This document shows positions 1 through 8,117 of a stretch of 64,000 nucleotides of DNA, piece after piece (the stretch's first letter is position 1; the number at the start of each line of letters is the position of its first letter). A program made the translations under genes and the position numbers. The DNA lies in assembly GCA_964531105.1 (NCBI GenBank), contig CAZHFN010000003.1, forward strand, positions 1 to 64,000. Direction: 5' to 3'. The notes beneath the pieces are model-generated. The model searched no databases, was not told the DNA's origin, and saw nothing but the letters and a program-made list of their open reading frames with translations. This DNA comes from UBA2256 sp964531105. Lineage in GTDB: Bacteria; Spirochaetota; Spirochaetia; Treponematales; Rectinemataceae.

Positions 1-296
1 TTGGCGCCAAAGAGCTGGATCGCGTAATGTTTTTCGCTTTCGTGCCTTCCCAGAAGAAATTCGGTTTTGCGGTTTTTCCTGCTCAGGGCCTCGGCGCTCA
101 CCATTTCGGTGTAGCAGAGAGCCGCGCCTAGCTCGAAGCATACGGATCTGAAGGCCGCATCGGAGTAGCCCGCGACAGGCGCGAGGAAGAAGGGATTCTG
201 AAGACGAAGGCCCCCTAGCAAGGGGCCTTCGCTTACGAGGGCATTATTGTTAAAAGCCTTCGACTCAGGGTTCGAGCTTGAAGAACCTGCAGGCAT
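1..296 (-). CDS. tRNA-dihydrouridine synthase, N-terminal part (runs off the window)
   Basis: Reading leftwards, the frame gives a run around FFLAPVAGYSDAAFRSVC followed by YTEMVSAEAL and HYAIQLFGA. These are the opening FMN-barrel motifs of the Dus family, which reduces uracil to dihydrouridine in tRNA loops. The gene continues past position 1, so the catalytic cysteine is not visible. The start is uncertain. An ATG at 296-294 gives about 25 residues before the conserved part and overlaps the end of tatD by 32 bp; a TTG about 20 residues further in is the alternative. Neither has a clear ribosome site. It is probably co-transcribed with tatD. A 27-bp inverted repeat lies in its first codons (205-231). 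Family assignment is firm; the subfamily (DusB-like) is inferred. Confidence 0.85.
   Translation of the reverse strand, partial: MPAGSSSSNPESKAFNNNALVSEGPLLGGLRLQNPFFLAPVAGYSDAAFRSVCFELGAALCYTEMVSAEALSRKNRKTEFLLGRHESEKHYAIQLFGA
205..231. repeat. Inverted repeat with 10-bp arms inside the dus coding start
   Basis: Arms CGAAGGCCCC (205-214) and GGGGCCTTCG (222-231) flank a 7-nt loop containing CTAG. The same arm core (GAAGGCCC) and a central CTAG occur in the 34-bp palindrome inside thrC (7349-7382). The two may be copies of one dispersed palindromic element, but with two examples this is only a suggestion. Confidence 0.6.
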
Positions 297-1044
297 TCTG
301 GTAGGTCATCTCCGCGGCTTCCTCGGGATCCATCTGGAGAATTTCCGAGAGGAACCAGGCTGTGGAGGGCAGGAATTCGGGCTTGTTGCGCTTGCCCCTG
401 TATTCCGCGGGCACCATAAAGGGAGCCTCGCTTTCGATGAGAATTCTTTCGAAGGGCAGCATGGAGACCGTCTCATGCAGGTTGCGGGCATTGCGGTAGG
501 TGAGATTGCCCGCAAAGGAGAAATACACGTTCAGGCCGGCCGAAAGCACCCTGTCGGCATATTCGGCATTTTCCGAATAGCAGTGCAGCACTGCGCCCGA
601 AGGCGGCATGCGGTCTCGCAGGACTTCCAGCACATCCTTGCCGGCTTCGCGGTTATGGATGATGACGGGCAGATCCAGGCGGGTAGCCATCTCCAGCTGA
701 TCGATAAAGAGTTCGATCTGGCTGCGGCGATCGCCGTACTTGTGGAAATAATCCAAGCCTATCTCTCCCAAGGCGATCACCCTGGGCAGCTTGACCGCTT
801 CTTCAATAGTAGACTGCCAGTCCCTGCCGGGGCTGGCCACTTCCGAGGGGGAGACGCCCACCGCATGGTACACATGCTCCGCCGGTTTCAGGTTTTCGTA
901 TACCTGCTTGAAGTCGACAAGGCTGTTGCAGATGCTTACGATGCGTCCTACACCAGCCTGCTTAGCCTGCTGGCATACAAGGAGTTGTTCGATCGGGTCA
1001 TCGTATATAAGCCCGATGTGGGCATGAGTGTCAAAATACCGCAT
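265..1044 (-). CDS. tatD: TatD family metal-dependent deoxyribonuclease
   Basis: A 259-residue protein, usual for TatD/YcfH hydrolases, which are TIM-barrel metallo-nucleases with 3'-5' DNase activity. Metal-binding motifs in order: THAH near residues 6-9, GEIGLDYF in the first half, VIIHNREAG and HCYS in the middle. The closing motif, normally ETD followed by P, reads ESEAPF, so the usual metal-binding aspartate is a glutamate. The gene follows lptB after 130 bp and has its own candidate promoter (1093-1121). The purine-rich GGAAGACAG just before the ATG could serve as a weak ribosome site. dus overlaps its 3' end. The family is clear; activity with the altered last motif is not proven. Confidence 0.9.
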   Translation of the reverse strand: MRYFDTHAHIGLIYDDPIEQLLVCQQAKQAGVGRIVSICNSLVDFKQVYENLKPAEHVYHAVGVSPSEVASPGRDWQSTIEEAVKLPRVIALGEIGLDYFHKYGDRRSQIELFIDQLEMATRLDLPVIIHNREAGKDVLEVLRDRMPPSGAVLHCYSENAEYADRVLSAGLNVYFSFAGNLTYRNARNLHETVSMLPFERILIESEAPFMVPAEYRGKRNKPEFLPSTAWFLSEILQMDPEEAAEMTYQNACRFFKLEP

Positions 1045-1092
1045 CTGTCTTCCGTTTAAAAAAGTGGTGGGCAGCCCGTACGGGCAAAGGAT

Positions 1093-1121
1093 AATGTATC
1101 ACGCGAAGAAAGCATCGTCAA
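1093..1121 (-). promoter_or_regulatory. Candidate sigma70 promoter for tatD-dus
   Basis: On the minus strand TTGACG (1121-1116) is followed by 17 bp and TACATT (1098-1093). Transcription would start near 1086, leaving a leader of about 40 nt that contains the perfect 12-bp palindrome GCCCGTACGGGC. Identified by eye; no start site is known. Confidence 0.55.
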
Positions 1122-1174
1122 TCTTTATTTCACGAATGGCCATGTCAGCCGGTTCTGCGGGGACTGTGCCTGCG

Positions 1175-1906
1175 CTACATCCTGAATTCCTGGCCCAGAT
1201 AGAGCCTCCGTGCCGACTCGTCGTTGAGCACCACATCCCTGCCGCCTGACACTACTATCCTACCTTGGTTGATTATGTAGGAACGATCGGTGATTTCCAG
1301 GGTATCCCTGACATTGTGATCGGTGAGGAGTATACCTATTCCCGAGTCCCGCAACTTGCCGATTATCTTCTTTATTTCGTGGATAGCTATGGGATCGATT
1401 CCGGTGAAGGGCTCGTCCAGAAGAAGAAACTTGGGCTGCATGGCCAGAGCCCTGGCAATTTCGGTACGCCTGCGCTCTCCACCTGAAAGTGTATACCCAG
1501 GTTGTTTCGCGATAGACGTAATGCCGAAATCATCCAGCAACTCGGCCACCCTGGCTTTTCTGGCCTTGTCGTCCATATCGGCCCGGGATTCGAGAATAGC
1601 GAGAATATTCTGTTCTACACTGAGCTTGCGGAAAATCGAAGCTTCCTGGGGAAGATAGGAAATGCCCAGCTTGGCTCGTTTGTACATGGGCAAGCCATTT
1701 AGGGAAATGCCGTCTAATTCCACGCTGCCGGCGCTGGGTTTTAAAAAGCCGGCCAGCATATAGAACACCGTTGTCTTTCCAGCCCCGTTGGGGCCTAAAA
1801 GTCCGACCACCTCTCCGGTGCCCATGGAGAAGTCAACCTTGTCTACCGCCAGCTTCTTGCCGTAGAACTTGCGCAGGCCTTTTACTTCCAGACGTGATGC
1901 ACTCAA
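1175..1906 (-). CDS. lptB: LPS export ABC transporter ATPase LptB
   Basis: A 243-residue ABC ATPase, standard LptB length. Visible motifs: Walker A GPNGAGKTT (about residues 38-46), signature LSGGERRR, Walker B LLLDEPFTGIDP, and the switch histidine in TDHNVRDTLEITDRSYII. The last stretch is characteristic of LptB, which powers extraction of lipopolysaccharide from the inner membrane with LptF/LptG. The start is TTG, overlapping the lptA stop by 4 bp, so the two are translationally coupled in lptC-lptA-lptB. No lptF/lptG is in the window. The presence of this set implies an outer membrane carrying LPS or a similar glycolipid. Confidence 0.95.
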   Translation of the reverse strand: MSASRLEVKGLRKFYGKKLAVDKVDFSMGTGEVVGLLGPNGAGKTTVFYMLAGFLKPSAGSVELDGISLNGLPMYKRAKLGISYLPQEASIFRKLSVEQNILAILESRADMDDKARKARVAELLDDFGITSIAKQPGYTLSGGERRRTEIARALAMQPKFLLLDEPFTGIDPIAIHEIKKIIGKLRDSGIGILLTDHNVRDTLEITDRSYIINQGRIVVSGGRDVVLNDESARRLYLGQEFRM

Positions 1907-2467
1907 GGCCCGCTGCCTTCCTTTTTCTTGGTAGTGATAGTCCCGCTCACCCTGCCGGAGAACTGCAGATTGTCCATGCCCGCCTTGCCCGACATGGAGT
2001 CGGCCTCTACCCGCTCGGTTCCCGATACGGCCACGGGAGCGCCGGAGAGCTGGAGGCTTTCATCGTTCCTGTTGTAGAGAGCGAACTCAGCCCTTACGGC
2101 GAAATCCTCCTTGAGAATCCGTACACCCACCCTAGCATCCACGGTGGACTGGACCTGGTCGAAGCGCAGCCACTCAGCCTTGAGTAGGACATCGTTTCTG
2201 GAATCCTCCAGCACGACTNNNNNNNNNNNNNNNNNNNNNNNNNNNNNNNNNNNNNNNNNNNNNNNNNNNNNNNNNNNNNNNNNNNNNNNNNNNNNNNNNN
2301 NNNNNNNNNNNNNNNNNNACACTCTCCATGCGGTTGGCGGAAAAGCTGATGGTATCCTCATCGGCTTCACCAGAAACCGATGCTGCTTCCTGCGCCGCTA
2401 ACGGTAGAACCAGGGCAAGCAAGATCGCGGGAAGCCAAATCCTGTACCGGGCTGAGAAAGGATTCAT
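1903..2467 (-). CDS. lptA: LptA/OstA-like periplasmic LPS-transport protein, interrupted by an assembly gap
   Basis: The N-terminal part (2467 to the gap) begins with the signal peptide MNPFSARYRIWLPAILLALV and a cut near LAAQEA, then DEDTISFSANRMES, the usual opening of an OstA domain. The C-terminal part (gap to 1903) shows beta-jellyroll repeats such as VEADSMSGKAGMDNLQFSG. The two parts lie in different frames because the 100 Ns are a placeholder, not a real length; this should be treated as one gene, not a frameshift. Its start overlaps the lptC stop by 4 bp and its stop overlaps lptB by 4 bp. LptA bridges LPS across the periplasm. Position between lptC and lptB supports the call. Confidence 0.8.
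2219..2318. other. Assembly gap (100 N) inside lptA
   Basis: Exactly 100 Ns. The reading frame differs on the two sides, which shows that the true distance is not 100 bp or at least not in phase. Confidence 0.99.
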
Positions 2468-3081
2468 CGTTCCACTCCTTTGTCCATTCCCTTGCGGGCG
2501 CTTGTGTTAATGGTTCCCTCCACCCCGCCCCGGAAGGCGAAGGCCTTGTCCCTGATGTCGGCGAAAAAGCCCGAACCTTTGAGAAAGAGTTTTTCGCCCA
2601 GCCTGACTATTGCTTGGCTTTCCGGCGCCCCTTCCAGGGTTTCAGTGGCCGAAAAGTACTCCAGGCTGTCTATCTCGAAGCTGGCATTCTCTTCTATGGA
2701 ACGAATTCGTACCGTACCGCTGCACACCGCATCGCCTGAGTCTTCGAAATAACGAGCTTCCCCGGCCTCCCCCTGGGCAACGATGGTTTTGCCGTCATCG
2801 GACCAATCTTCGAATTTCAACCCGTAGACGACCAGGAGACCCTTTTCCCTATAGTATTCGGCCCTATCGGCCTGGGCTACGAAGCTGAGCGCTCCGGCGC
2901 GCATATCCTGTCTGCGGTAGTTCAGAAAGACGGCATCGGGTAGCTCGGCCTGGGAGAGGAGGGCTTCATCCTCAGCCAGGGAGCAGGAAGCAGTGAAGAC
3001 CAAGGGTAGCACGAGGAGAAGTGTCCCTAAAAGTCGGGCTAAAAGCGCAGATGCTTTCCCCTCGGAGAATTTACGAATCAT
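2464..3081 (-). CDS. lptC: LptC-like LPS-transport lipoprotein
   Basis: About 205 residues with a lipoprotein signal: basic start, hydrophobic run LLARLLGTLLLVLPLVF, lipobox FTASC. The rest is beta-rich, with an LptC/OstA-like pattern (VVYGLKFEDWSDDGKTIVAQ, IRSIEENASFEIDSLEYFSA). LptC normally has a single membrane anchor rather than a lipid anchor, so a lipidated form is a variation. Two in-frame ATGs exist, at 3087 and 3081. The second is chosen because a promoter -10 ends at 3090, only two bases before the first ATG, which would then not be in the mRNA. Position before lptA and lptB, with 4-bp overlap, supports the role. Sequence similarity in this family is weak. Confidence 0.75.
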   Translation of the reverse strand: MIRKFSEGKASALLARLLGTLLLVLPLVFTASCSLAEDEALLSQAELPDAVFLNYRRQDMRAGALSFVAQADRAEYYREKGLLVVYGLKFEDWSDDGKTIVAQGEAGEARYFEDSGDAVCSGTVRIRSIEENASFEIDSLEYFSATETLEGAPESQAIVRLGEKLFLKGSGFFADIRDKAFAFRGGVEGTINTSARKGMDKGVER

Positions 3082-3089
3082 GTCCATTG

Positions 3090-3118
3090 AGTATGAAACC
3101 TGCTGAAGAGGCTGTCAA
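3090..3118 (-). promoter_or_regulatory. Strong candidate promoter of the lpt cluster, probably giving a leaderless mRNA
   Basis: Minus strand: TTGACA (3118-3113), 17 bp, CATACT (3095-3090), then 8 nt to the ATG at 3081. The predicted start site falls on or next to the ATG and there is no Shine-Dalgarno sequence. It sits just after the pyrG stop codon, so lptC-A-B can be transcribed separately from pyrG. Confidence 0.6.
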
Positions 3119-3145
3119 TACAATGCGATAAGCGCCAGGCCTCTC

Positions 3146-4777
3146 CTAGTGCTGCTGCTGGCGCTTGCGGTATTCTCTGCATTGAGCCACGAACGCCGCG
3201 AAAAGGGGATGGGCAGCGGTAGGCCTAGACTTGAATTCGGGGTGAAACTGCACCCCCAAACCCCAGGGATGATCGGGCCATTCACAGGCTTCCACCAGGC
3301 TTCCGTCAGGCGTGGTGGCCGATAATACAAGGCCAGCTGAGGCGAGTTCCTGCTTGAGGGCATTGGCAACTTCGTAGCGATGCCTGTGCCGCTCCATGAT
3401 GCGCTCGGAACCATAAGCCCTGCGTATAGCCGTACCCGCCAGGGTTTTAGATTCGCTAGCCCCCAGGCGCATGGTGCCGCCATAGGCTTTTACGTCTATT
3501 TGCTCTTCCAATAGGGAAATCACCGGATGGCTTGTAGTGGACGAGAATTCGCTGGAATGGGCGTCTGACCAGCCCAGGACTCCCCGAGCGTAGTCTATCA
3601 CCATAATCTGCATGCCCAGGCAAATGCCAAAATAGGGTAGCTTATGGGTACGAGCGTATCCGGCAGCCAAGATCATGCCCTCGATGCCCCGGGAACCGAA
3701 GCCTCCGGGCACGAGAATACCGTCCACCTGCGCGAAGGCTTTGTCCAGAACCGCCTGGTCCTTATGGCCGTCATGTTCCAGCGAACCCGAATCGATCTTT
3801 ATAAGCTCGACCTCGGCGCTGTTGGCGATTCCTCCATGGGACAGGGCTTCCCAGATAGACTTGTAGGCGTCGTGGAGCTCCATGTATTTGCCCACCACCC
3901 CAATCTTTACCTTGGAGGAGGGATTGCGGATCTTCTGGGCCACCCCCCGCCAGGCGCTTAAGTCGGCATGCCGGGATTCAACGTTCATCTTTTTAAGGAT
4001 AAAGACATCGATACCCTGGTCGAAGTACAAAAGGGGCAACTCATAGATGTCCTGCACATCATGGCCGGATATTACCCCCTCCAATTCTACGTTGGTGAAG
4101 GAGGAGATCTTCTTGCGCAGATCCTCGCCCAAGGGTTCTTTGGAGCGAAGCACCAGCACATCGGGCTGGATACCCACCTCCTGAAGCTCCTTTACCGCAT
4201 GCTGGGTGGGCTTGGTCTTGATTTCGCCCCCCGACACCGCTGGCACCAGGGTTACATGCACCGAAACGGCATTCTTGCGGCCCGCTTCATGGATTAATTG
4301 ACGGGCAGCTTCCAAAAAGGGCACGGATTCCATGTCGCCCACGGTGCCGCCTACTTCAACGATAGTGATATCCACTTCGGGATTGTCGGCCACCGCGAGA
4401 ATTCGGCGTTTTATTTCATCGGTGATGTGGGGAATGACCTGGACGGTCCGGCCCAGGAAGTCGCCTGCCCTTTCCTTCTCGATTACGGTCTTGTAGACCT
4501 GCCCTGTGGTGATAGAATTGGCTCGTGACAGGGGTGCGGAGGTAAAGCGGCCGTAGTTGCCCAGGTCCAGATCGGTTTCGGCTCCATCGTCGGTGACATA
4601 GACTTCGCCGTGCTGGTATGGGCTCATAGTGCCTGCGTCAACATTGAGGTAGGGATCTATTTTGACCATTCGGACAGAAAAGCCTCTGGACTCCATGAGT
4701 GCGCCTATGGAGGAGGCCGCAATGCCCTTTCCCAGTGAAGAACACACCCCGCCGGTAACAAATATCAGCTTCTTCAT
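3146..4777 (-). CDS. pyrG: CTP synthase
   Basis: A 543-residue protein of normal length. It makes CTP from UTP, ATP and glutamine. The N-terminal synthase domain opens with KKLIFVTGGVCSSLGKGI (P-loop) and contains DPYLNVDAGTMSPYQHGEV. The C-terminal class I glutaminase domain carries the nucleophile in FGICLGMQ and the His-Glu pair in GVQFHPEFKSRP. The start ATG follows a candidate -10 by only 8 nt and has no ribosome site. It is divergent from rsmG across 86 bp. No long leader exists that could carry the pyrG attenuator known in Firmicutes. Confidence 0.97.
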   Translation of the reverse strand: MKKLIFVTGGVCSSLGKGIAASSIGALMESRGFSVRMVKIDPYLNVDAGTMSPYQHGEVYVTDDGAETDLDLGNYGRFTSAPLSRANSITTGQVYKTVIEKERAGDFLGRTVQVIPHITDEIKRRILAVADNPEVDITIVEVGGTVGDMESVPFLEAARQLIHEAGRKNAVSVHVTLVPAVSGGEIKTKPTQHAVKELQEVGIQPDVLVLRSKEPLGEDLRKKISSFTNVELEGVISGHDVQDIYELPLLYFDQGIDVFILKKMNVESRHADLSAWRGVAQKIRNPSSKVKIGVVGKYMELHDAYKSIWEALSHGGIANSAEVELIKIDSGSLEHDGHKDQAVLDKAFAQVDGILVPGGFGSRGIEGMILAAGYARTHKLPYFGICLGMQIMVIDYARGVLGWSDAHSSEFSSTTSHPVISLLEEQIDVKAYGGTMRLGASESKTLAGTAIRRAYGSERIMERHRHRYEVANALKQELASAGLVLSATTPDGSLVEACEWPDHPWGLGVQFHPEFKSRPTAAHPLFAAFVAQCREYRKRQQQH

Positions 4778-4785
4778 GGGATTTT

Positions 4786-4815
4786 AGTATCCTCATCCTC
4801 AGGCTGTCGTGTCAA
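4786..4815 (-). promoter_or_regulatory. Candidate pyrG promoter (leaderless arrangement)
   Basis: TTGACA (4815-4810), 18 bp, GATACT (4791-4786), then AAAATCCC and the pyrG ATG. The start site would lie within one or two bases of the start codon. Confidence 0.55.
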
Positions 4816-4848
4816 TCGCGGGGGGAGTGGAAAAACGATATTTTTCCA

Positions 4849-4854
4849 TATACT
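4849..4854 (+). promoter_or_regulatory. Candidate -10 element of rsmG
   Basis: TATACT ends 9 nt before the rsmG ATG. The -35 position (4826-4831, AGTGGA) is a poor match. No ribosome site is present, so a leaderless transcript is plausible, but this is weaker than the pyrG case. Confidence 0.4.
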
Positions 4855-4863
4855 ATTAATTTT

Positions 4864-5550
4864 ATGGATGATACACGCTCCCTACTCGAAAGGGGACTTT
4901 CAGCCCTCCAGATAGAGAGGCCCGAACAGGCCATGGAGCCCTTGCTACACTTTATCCAGGAGATAGAGACCTGGAACCCCACCTATGGGCTTGTGAACGC
5001 CAGCGGCCACGAGCTTGTGATAAAGCACATCCTGGACAGCCTGGCTCCTTGGCGGCTGTTAAAAATTCTGCTGGAGGAATGCGACGCGACCATGTCGGGC
5101 GCTGCAACGTTGACCGATATCGGAACAGGGGCTGGGCTTCCAGGAATTCCATTGAGCATTATATTTCCTTCTAGGAAGTTCAAGCTTGTGGAGAGAATGG
5201 GAAAACGCACAACGTTTCTTGAAAGCCAGAAAACGATTCTTTCGTTATCCAATGTGGAGATAATAGAAAGCGAAGCGGAAAGAGCGCCGGGTCCTCACGA
5301 TATCGTGCTATTCAGAGCCTTCAGGCCATTTTCGGAATTCAAGCTCTTCAAATCGATATGGAAGAATCTTAAGCCGGGCGGGGCTTTGTTTGCCTATAAG
5401 GGAAAGCAGTTCAACGCTAAAATAGAACTCTCCGGCATGGCGGTAGATCCTGTGCTTGGCGGACCTTTCAACGATGCAGAGATACAGCCCGTGTGGGTTC
5501 CATTTCTTGAAGAAGAGCGTTGTGCGGTCTTGATCAGAAGACCTCTGTAG
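4864..5550 (+). CDS. rsmG: 16S rRNA (guanine527-N7)-methyltransferase RsmG
   Basis: A 228-residue protein, normal for RsmG (GidB). The SAM-binding loop LTDIGTGAGLPGIPLSI is unmistakable, followed by VERMGKRTTFLE and, later, the family pattern RAFRPFSEF and KPGGALFAYKGK. It methylates G527 of 16S rRNA in the 530 loop. It is a single gene, divergent from pyrG, and its 3' end overlaps thrB tail-to-tail by 17 bp. Loss of this enzyme gives low-level streptomycin resistance in other bacteria; here the gene looks intact. Confidence 0.95.
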   Translation: MDDTRSLLERGLSALQIERPEQAMEPLLHFIQEIETWNPTYGLVNASGHELVIKHILDSLAPWRLLKILLEECDATMSGAATLTDIGTGAGLPGIPLSIIFPSRKFKLVERMGKRTTFLESQKTILSLSNVEIIESEAERAPGPHDIVLFRAFRPFSEFKLFKSIWKNLKPGGALFAYKGKQFNAKIELSGMAVDPVLGGPFNDAEIQPVWVPFLEEERCAVLIRRPL

Positions 5551-6454
5551 TCAGGCCTTTTAAATCAGATATAAGCGTTAGGCGATTCCAAACACCTTCT
5601 TGGCGCGTGGCCAGGGAAGGATCAAGGTTTTCAGCGAAGGCAAGACCCTTCTCCTCGCCCGCACTTAAGGCCATGATGGTAGGTCCGGCACCCGAAAGCC
5701 AGACGGCCTGTGCGTGCTTTCTGCATAGCCCTGCAATCTCGTCATATCCAGGAATAAGGGGGGCGCGGTAATCCTGATGGAGCCTGTCTTCGCAGGCGGC
5801 CCCGAGGAGCTCAAGATCCCGGGTAAAGAAGGCCAGGGCAACGAGGGCCGCCCTGCCTAGGTTGAAGACGGCGTCCTTGCGGGGCACAGAGTTGGGCAGG
5901 GCGGCCCGAGCCTTGCTGGTAGACAGCTCAAAGGGCGGAATGAGGGCATGAAAGTGCCAGCTTGGGTCTACGGTACAGGTGGAGTAGAAGGCCTTCCCAG
6001 CCTCCCCTTCCTTGAGAATAGAGCTGCAGAATCCACCAAATACAGCCGGTCCCGCATTATCCGGATGGCCCTCCAGGGCAGCCGAAATTTCGAAAATCGC
6101 CTGTTTATCCTCTAGGCTGAAACCTTGGGTACCCCTGCCAGCGAAGAAGAAGGCCGCCGCCACTCCGCCCACGATCATCGCGGCGCTGGAGCCCAAGCCC
6201 CTAGCCAGGGGAATGTGTGCGTCGACGGAAAGTTCTACGTTCGGAACTTGGATACCCAGTTTTTTACAGGCGCTGCGGAGGGACTGGAGAAACAGGTTGT
6301 CATTGTTGGCGAAGCGGGCTTCGCAGCCTAAAACTGTCGTCTTACTTGCAAGTTTCAGCTCGAAACTGTTATAGAGCGAGAGGGCCACTCCCATAGCATC
6401 GAAACCAGGCCCGATATTGGCGCTGGTGGCGGGAACTCTGATCCTGAAGCTCAT
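5534..6454 (-). CDS. thrB: Homoserine kinase
   Basis: A 306-residue GHMP-family kinase that phosphorylates homoserine in threonine synthesis. The N-terminus MSFRIRVPATSANIGPGFDAMG is the family hallmark, and the ATP-binding loop reads PLARGLGSSAAMIVGG (about residues 85-100). The C-terminal glycine-rich motif is WLSGAGPTIMAL. It follows thrC with a 4-bp overlap and is surely co-transcribed with it. The cell therefore makes its own threonine, although hom and aspartokinase are not in the window. Confidence 0.96.
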   Translation of the reverse strand: MSFRIRVPATSANIGPGFDAMGVALSLYNSFELKLASKTTVLGCEARFANNDNLFLQSLRSACKKLGIQVPNVELSVDAHIPLARGLGSSAAMIVGGVAAAFFFAGRGTQGFSLEDKQAIFEISAALEGHPDNAGPAVFGGFCSSILKEGEAGKAFYSTCTVDPSWHFHALIPPFELSTSKARAALPNSVPRKDAVFNLGRAALVALAFFTRDLELLGAACEDRLHQDYRAPLIPGYDEIAGLCRKHAQAVWLSGAGPTIMALSAGEEKGLAFAENLDPSLATRQEGVWNRLTLISDLKGLTTEVF

Positions 6455-8034
6455 GAGCGCGCTCTCATGACCTTTCGTGCATAGTCTGCCAGAGCTTCTT
6501 CCACATTTACTGTTTCCAGAATTGCCTTATGAAGAACCGGCTTGCCCTTTAGGGCTGCGATAGGGCCGGGCAGCTCCATGCCGGAGATCTCAGCCAGCCT
6601 TGCAGCCAAAACCAAATCGCCTGAATGTCCTACTTCCAGAGTATCTTCATCCACCGAGTCCTCGTCCACCAAAGCTCCCTGTGCCAGGGCCTTGAGGCAG
6701 GCGCGGGGAAACTTGAAGGGGCTGGCCGTAGCGGCGAAGAGCACTGGCGCCTCAGACTCCAAGGGCTCAGGAAGGCGGGAGGCTACCACTAGCCCGGTAG
6801 CTGTATGAGGATCCACCAAGAGAGAATCGCCCCTCATGAGTTCTGCAATGACAGCCATGGCCGCAGTGTCGCTACACCAGCCCGAGGCAAAGTCGGCTAA
6901 GTAGGCTTTTTCGTCCTCTGAGATTTCGAAGCTCCCGGTTTCGCCCAGGGATTTCATGAGGGCGGACACCCTCGCCCCGTCTCCATTTGCGGCCATATAG
7001 AGCAGGCGCTCCAGATTGCTGGACACCAGGATGTCCATGGAGGGGCTTTCGGTGATTACCAGATCGCGCTTTCTGTCATAGACACCGGTGGCGAAGAAGT
7101 CGGCCAGTACCTTGTTGGTGTTGGATGCACAGATGAGCTTGCCTATGGGCAGGCCCATCTGCTTGGCGTACTTGGCCGCCAGGATGTTACCGAAATTGCC
7201 CGTGGGCACGGCTACGTGGAAGAGGTCGTCTTGATTGAGTGCTCCTATCGCTTTGAGGGCCCTCCAAGCGGCTACGTAGTACACGATTTGGGGCAGGAGC
7301 CTGCCGATGTTGATGGAGTTGGCCGAGGAGAGCTGGACGGCAGCGAGGGGGCCTTCGCCCGCGCTAGCGCGGGCGAAGGCCCTTTTAACGGCCCTCTGCG
7401 CGTCGTCGAAATTGCCTTCGAGGCCTGCCACGAAGCGCCTTGTGCTGGAGGCGCTGGTCATCTGCAGGCGCTGTATTTCGCTGGTACCCTTGCTGGGGTA
7501 AAAGACGGCCGTGTGGACGCCCTCCACGCTGGAAAGGCCCTCCAGCGCCGCGGAGCCCGTATCGCCCGAGGTTGCGGTGAGGACAAGGACGGGCTCGGTT
7601 CTGCCTAGCCTGTCCAGACTTTCCCTTAGAAAGCCCCCCAAGAGGCTCAAGGCCAAATCCTTGAAGGCGCAGGTTCTGCCATGGAAAAGTTCCATGATGT
7701 AAAACTTGTCGCCCATGGAGGAGATCGGCCGTATCGGAACGATAGCTGGATCATCGAAAAGGGGCTTCCCTTCCTTAGGCTTGCCGTAGGCTGCTTCCAG
7801 AATGGAGGTGAGTTTTCCTCCCCAGTTTGGGAAAAAGAGTTCAAGAACTAACTGCGCCAATTCGGCGTAGCTCAAAGGTTCGGGGGCAAATACCCTGGGT
7901 GGAAGCATAGGCAAGGTTTCGGGCACATAGAGCCCGCCGTCTGGGGGCATGCCCCGGGCAATGGCGGTTTCGATTCCTACACGTTCGGGATTGGATGCGC
8001 TCTGCCGAGTGCTCAGGTATTGAATTGGAGCCAT
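6451..8034 (-). CDS. thrC: Threonine synthase (long form)
   Basis: About 527 residues, matching the long threonine synthases of Gram-negatives and fungi. It is a PLP enzyme converting O-phosphohomoserine to threonine. The PLP lysine lies in FHGRTCAFKDLALSLL, and the phosphate-binding loop in LTATSGDTGSAALEGL. The start is set at the ATG of MAPIQYLSTRQS (8034) rather than a TTG six codons upstream, because the family usually opens with this sequence. A -10-like TATCCT ends 6 nt before this ATG. A perfect 34-bp palindrome (7349-7382) lies inside the gene and encodes the FARASAGEGPL stretch. First gene of thrC-thrB. Confidence 0.95.
   Translation of the reverse strand: MAPIQYLSTRQSASNPERVGIETAIARGMPPDGGLYVPETLPMLPPRVFAPEPLSYAELAQLVLELFFPNWGGKLTSILEAAYGKPKEGKPLFDDPAIVPIRPISSMGDKFYIMELFHGRTCAFKDLALSLLGGFLRESLDRLGRTEPVLVLTATSGDTGSAALEGLSSVEGVHTAVFYPSKGTSEIQRLQMTSASSTRRFVAGLEGNFDDAQRAVKRAFARASAGEGPLAAVQLSSANSINIGRLLPQIVYYVAAWRALKAIGALNQDDLFHVAVPTGNFGNILAAKYAKQMGLPIGKLICASNTNKVLADFFATGVYDRKRDLVITESPSMDILVSSNLERLLYMAANGDGARVSALMKSLGETGSFEISEDEKAYLADFASGWCSDTAAMAVIAELMRGDSLLVDPHTATGLVVASRLPEPLESEAPVLFAATASPFKFPRACLKALAQGALVDEDSVDEDTLEVGHSGDLVLAARLAEISGMELPGPIAALKGKPVLHKAILETVNVEEALADYARKVMRARS
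7349..7382. repeat. Perfect 34-bp palindrome within the thrC coding region
   Basis: Each 17-base arm begins GGGCCTTCGCCCGCGC and the centre is GCGCTAGCGC. Reading is symmetrical from 7349 to 7382 with no mismatch. It is in frame with thrC. It shares its arm core and central CTAG with the inverted repeat in dus (205-231). Confidence 0.9.
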
Positions 8035-8061
8035 TGGGCTAGGATACGGCAAATCGCGTTA

Positions 8062-8093
8062 AAGAAAAAGCCCGGGCTTACTGGCCCGGGCTC
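8062..8093 (-). terminator. Rho-independent terminator after ferritin
   Basis: On the minus strand AGCCCGGGC (8092-8084) pairs with GCCCGGGCT (8077-8069) around a 6-nt loop and is followed by TTTTCTTT. It lies 25 bp past the ferritin stop. It separates the ferritin transcript from thrC-thrB. Confidence 0.9.
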
Positions 8094-8117
8094 TTGTGCA
8101 TCGAATACCTAGTTCGG

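Noticed and set aside
1903..2467. Apparent frameshift in lptA
   Set aside because: The frame change occurs across 100 Ns, which are a placeholder; it is an assembly effect.
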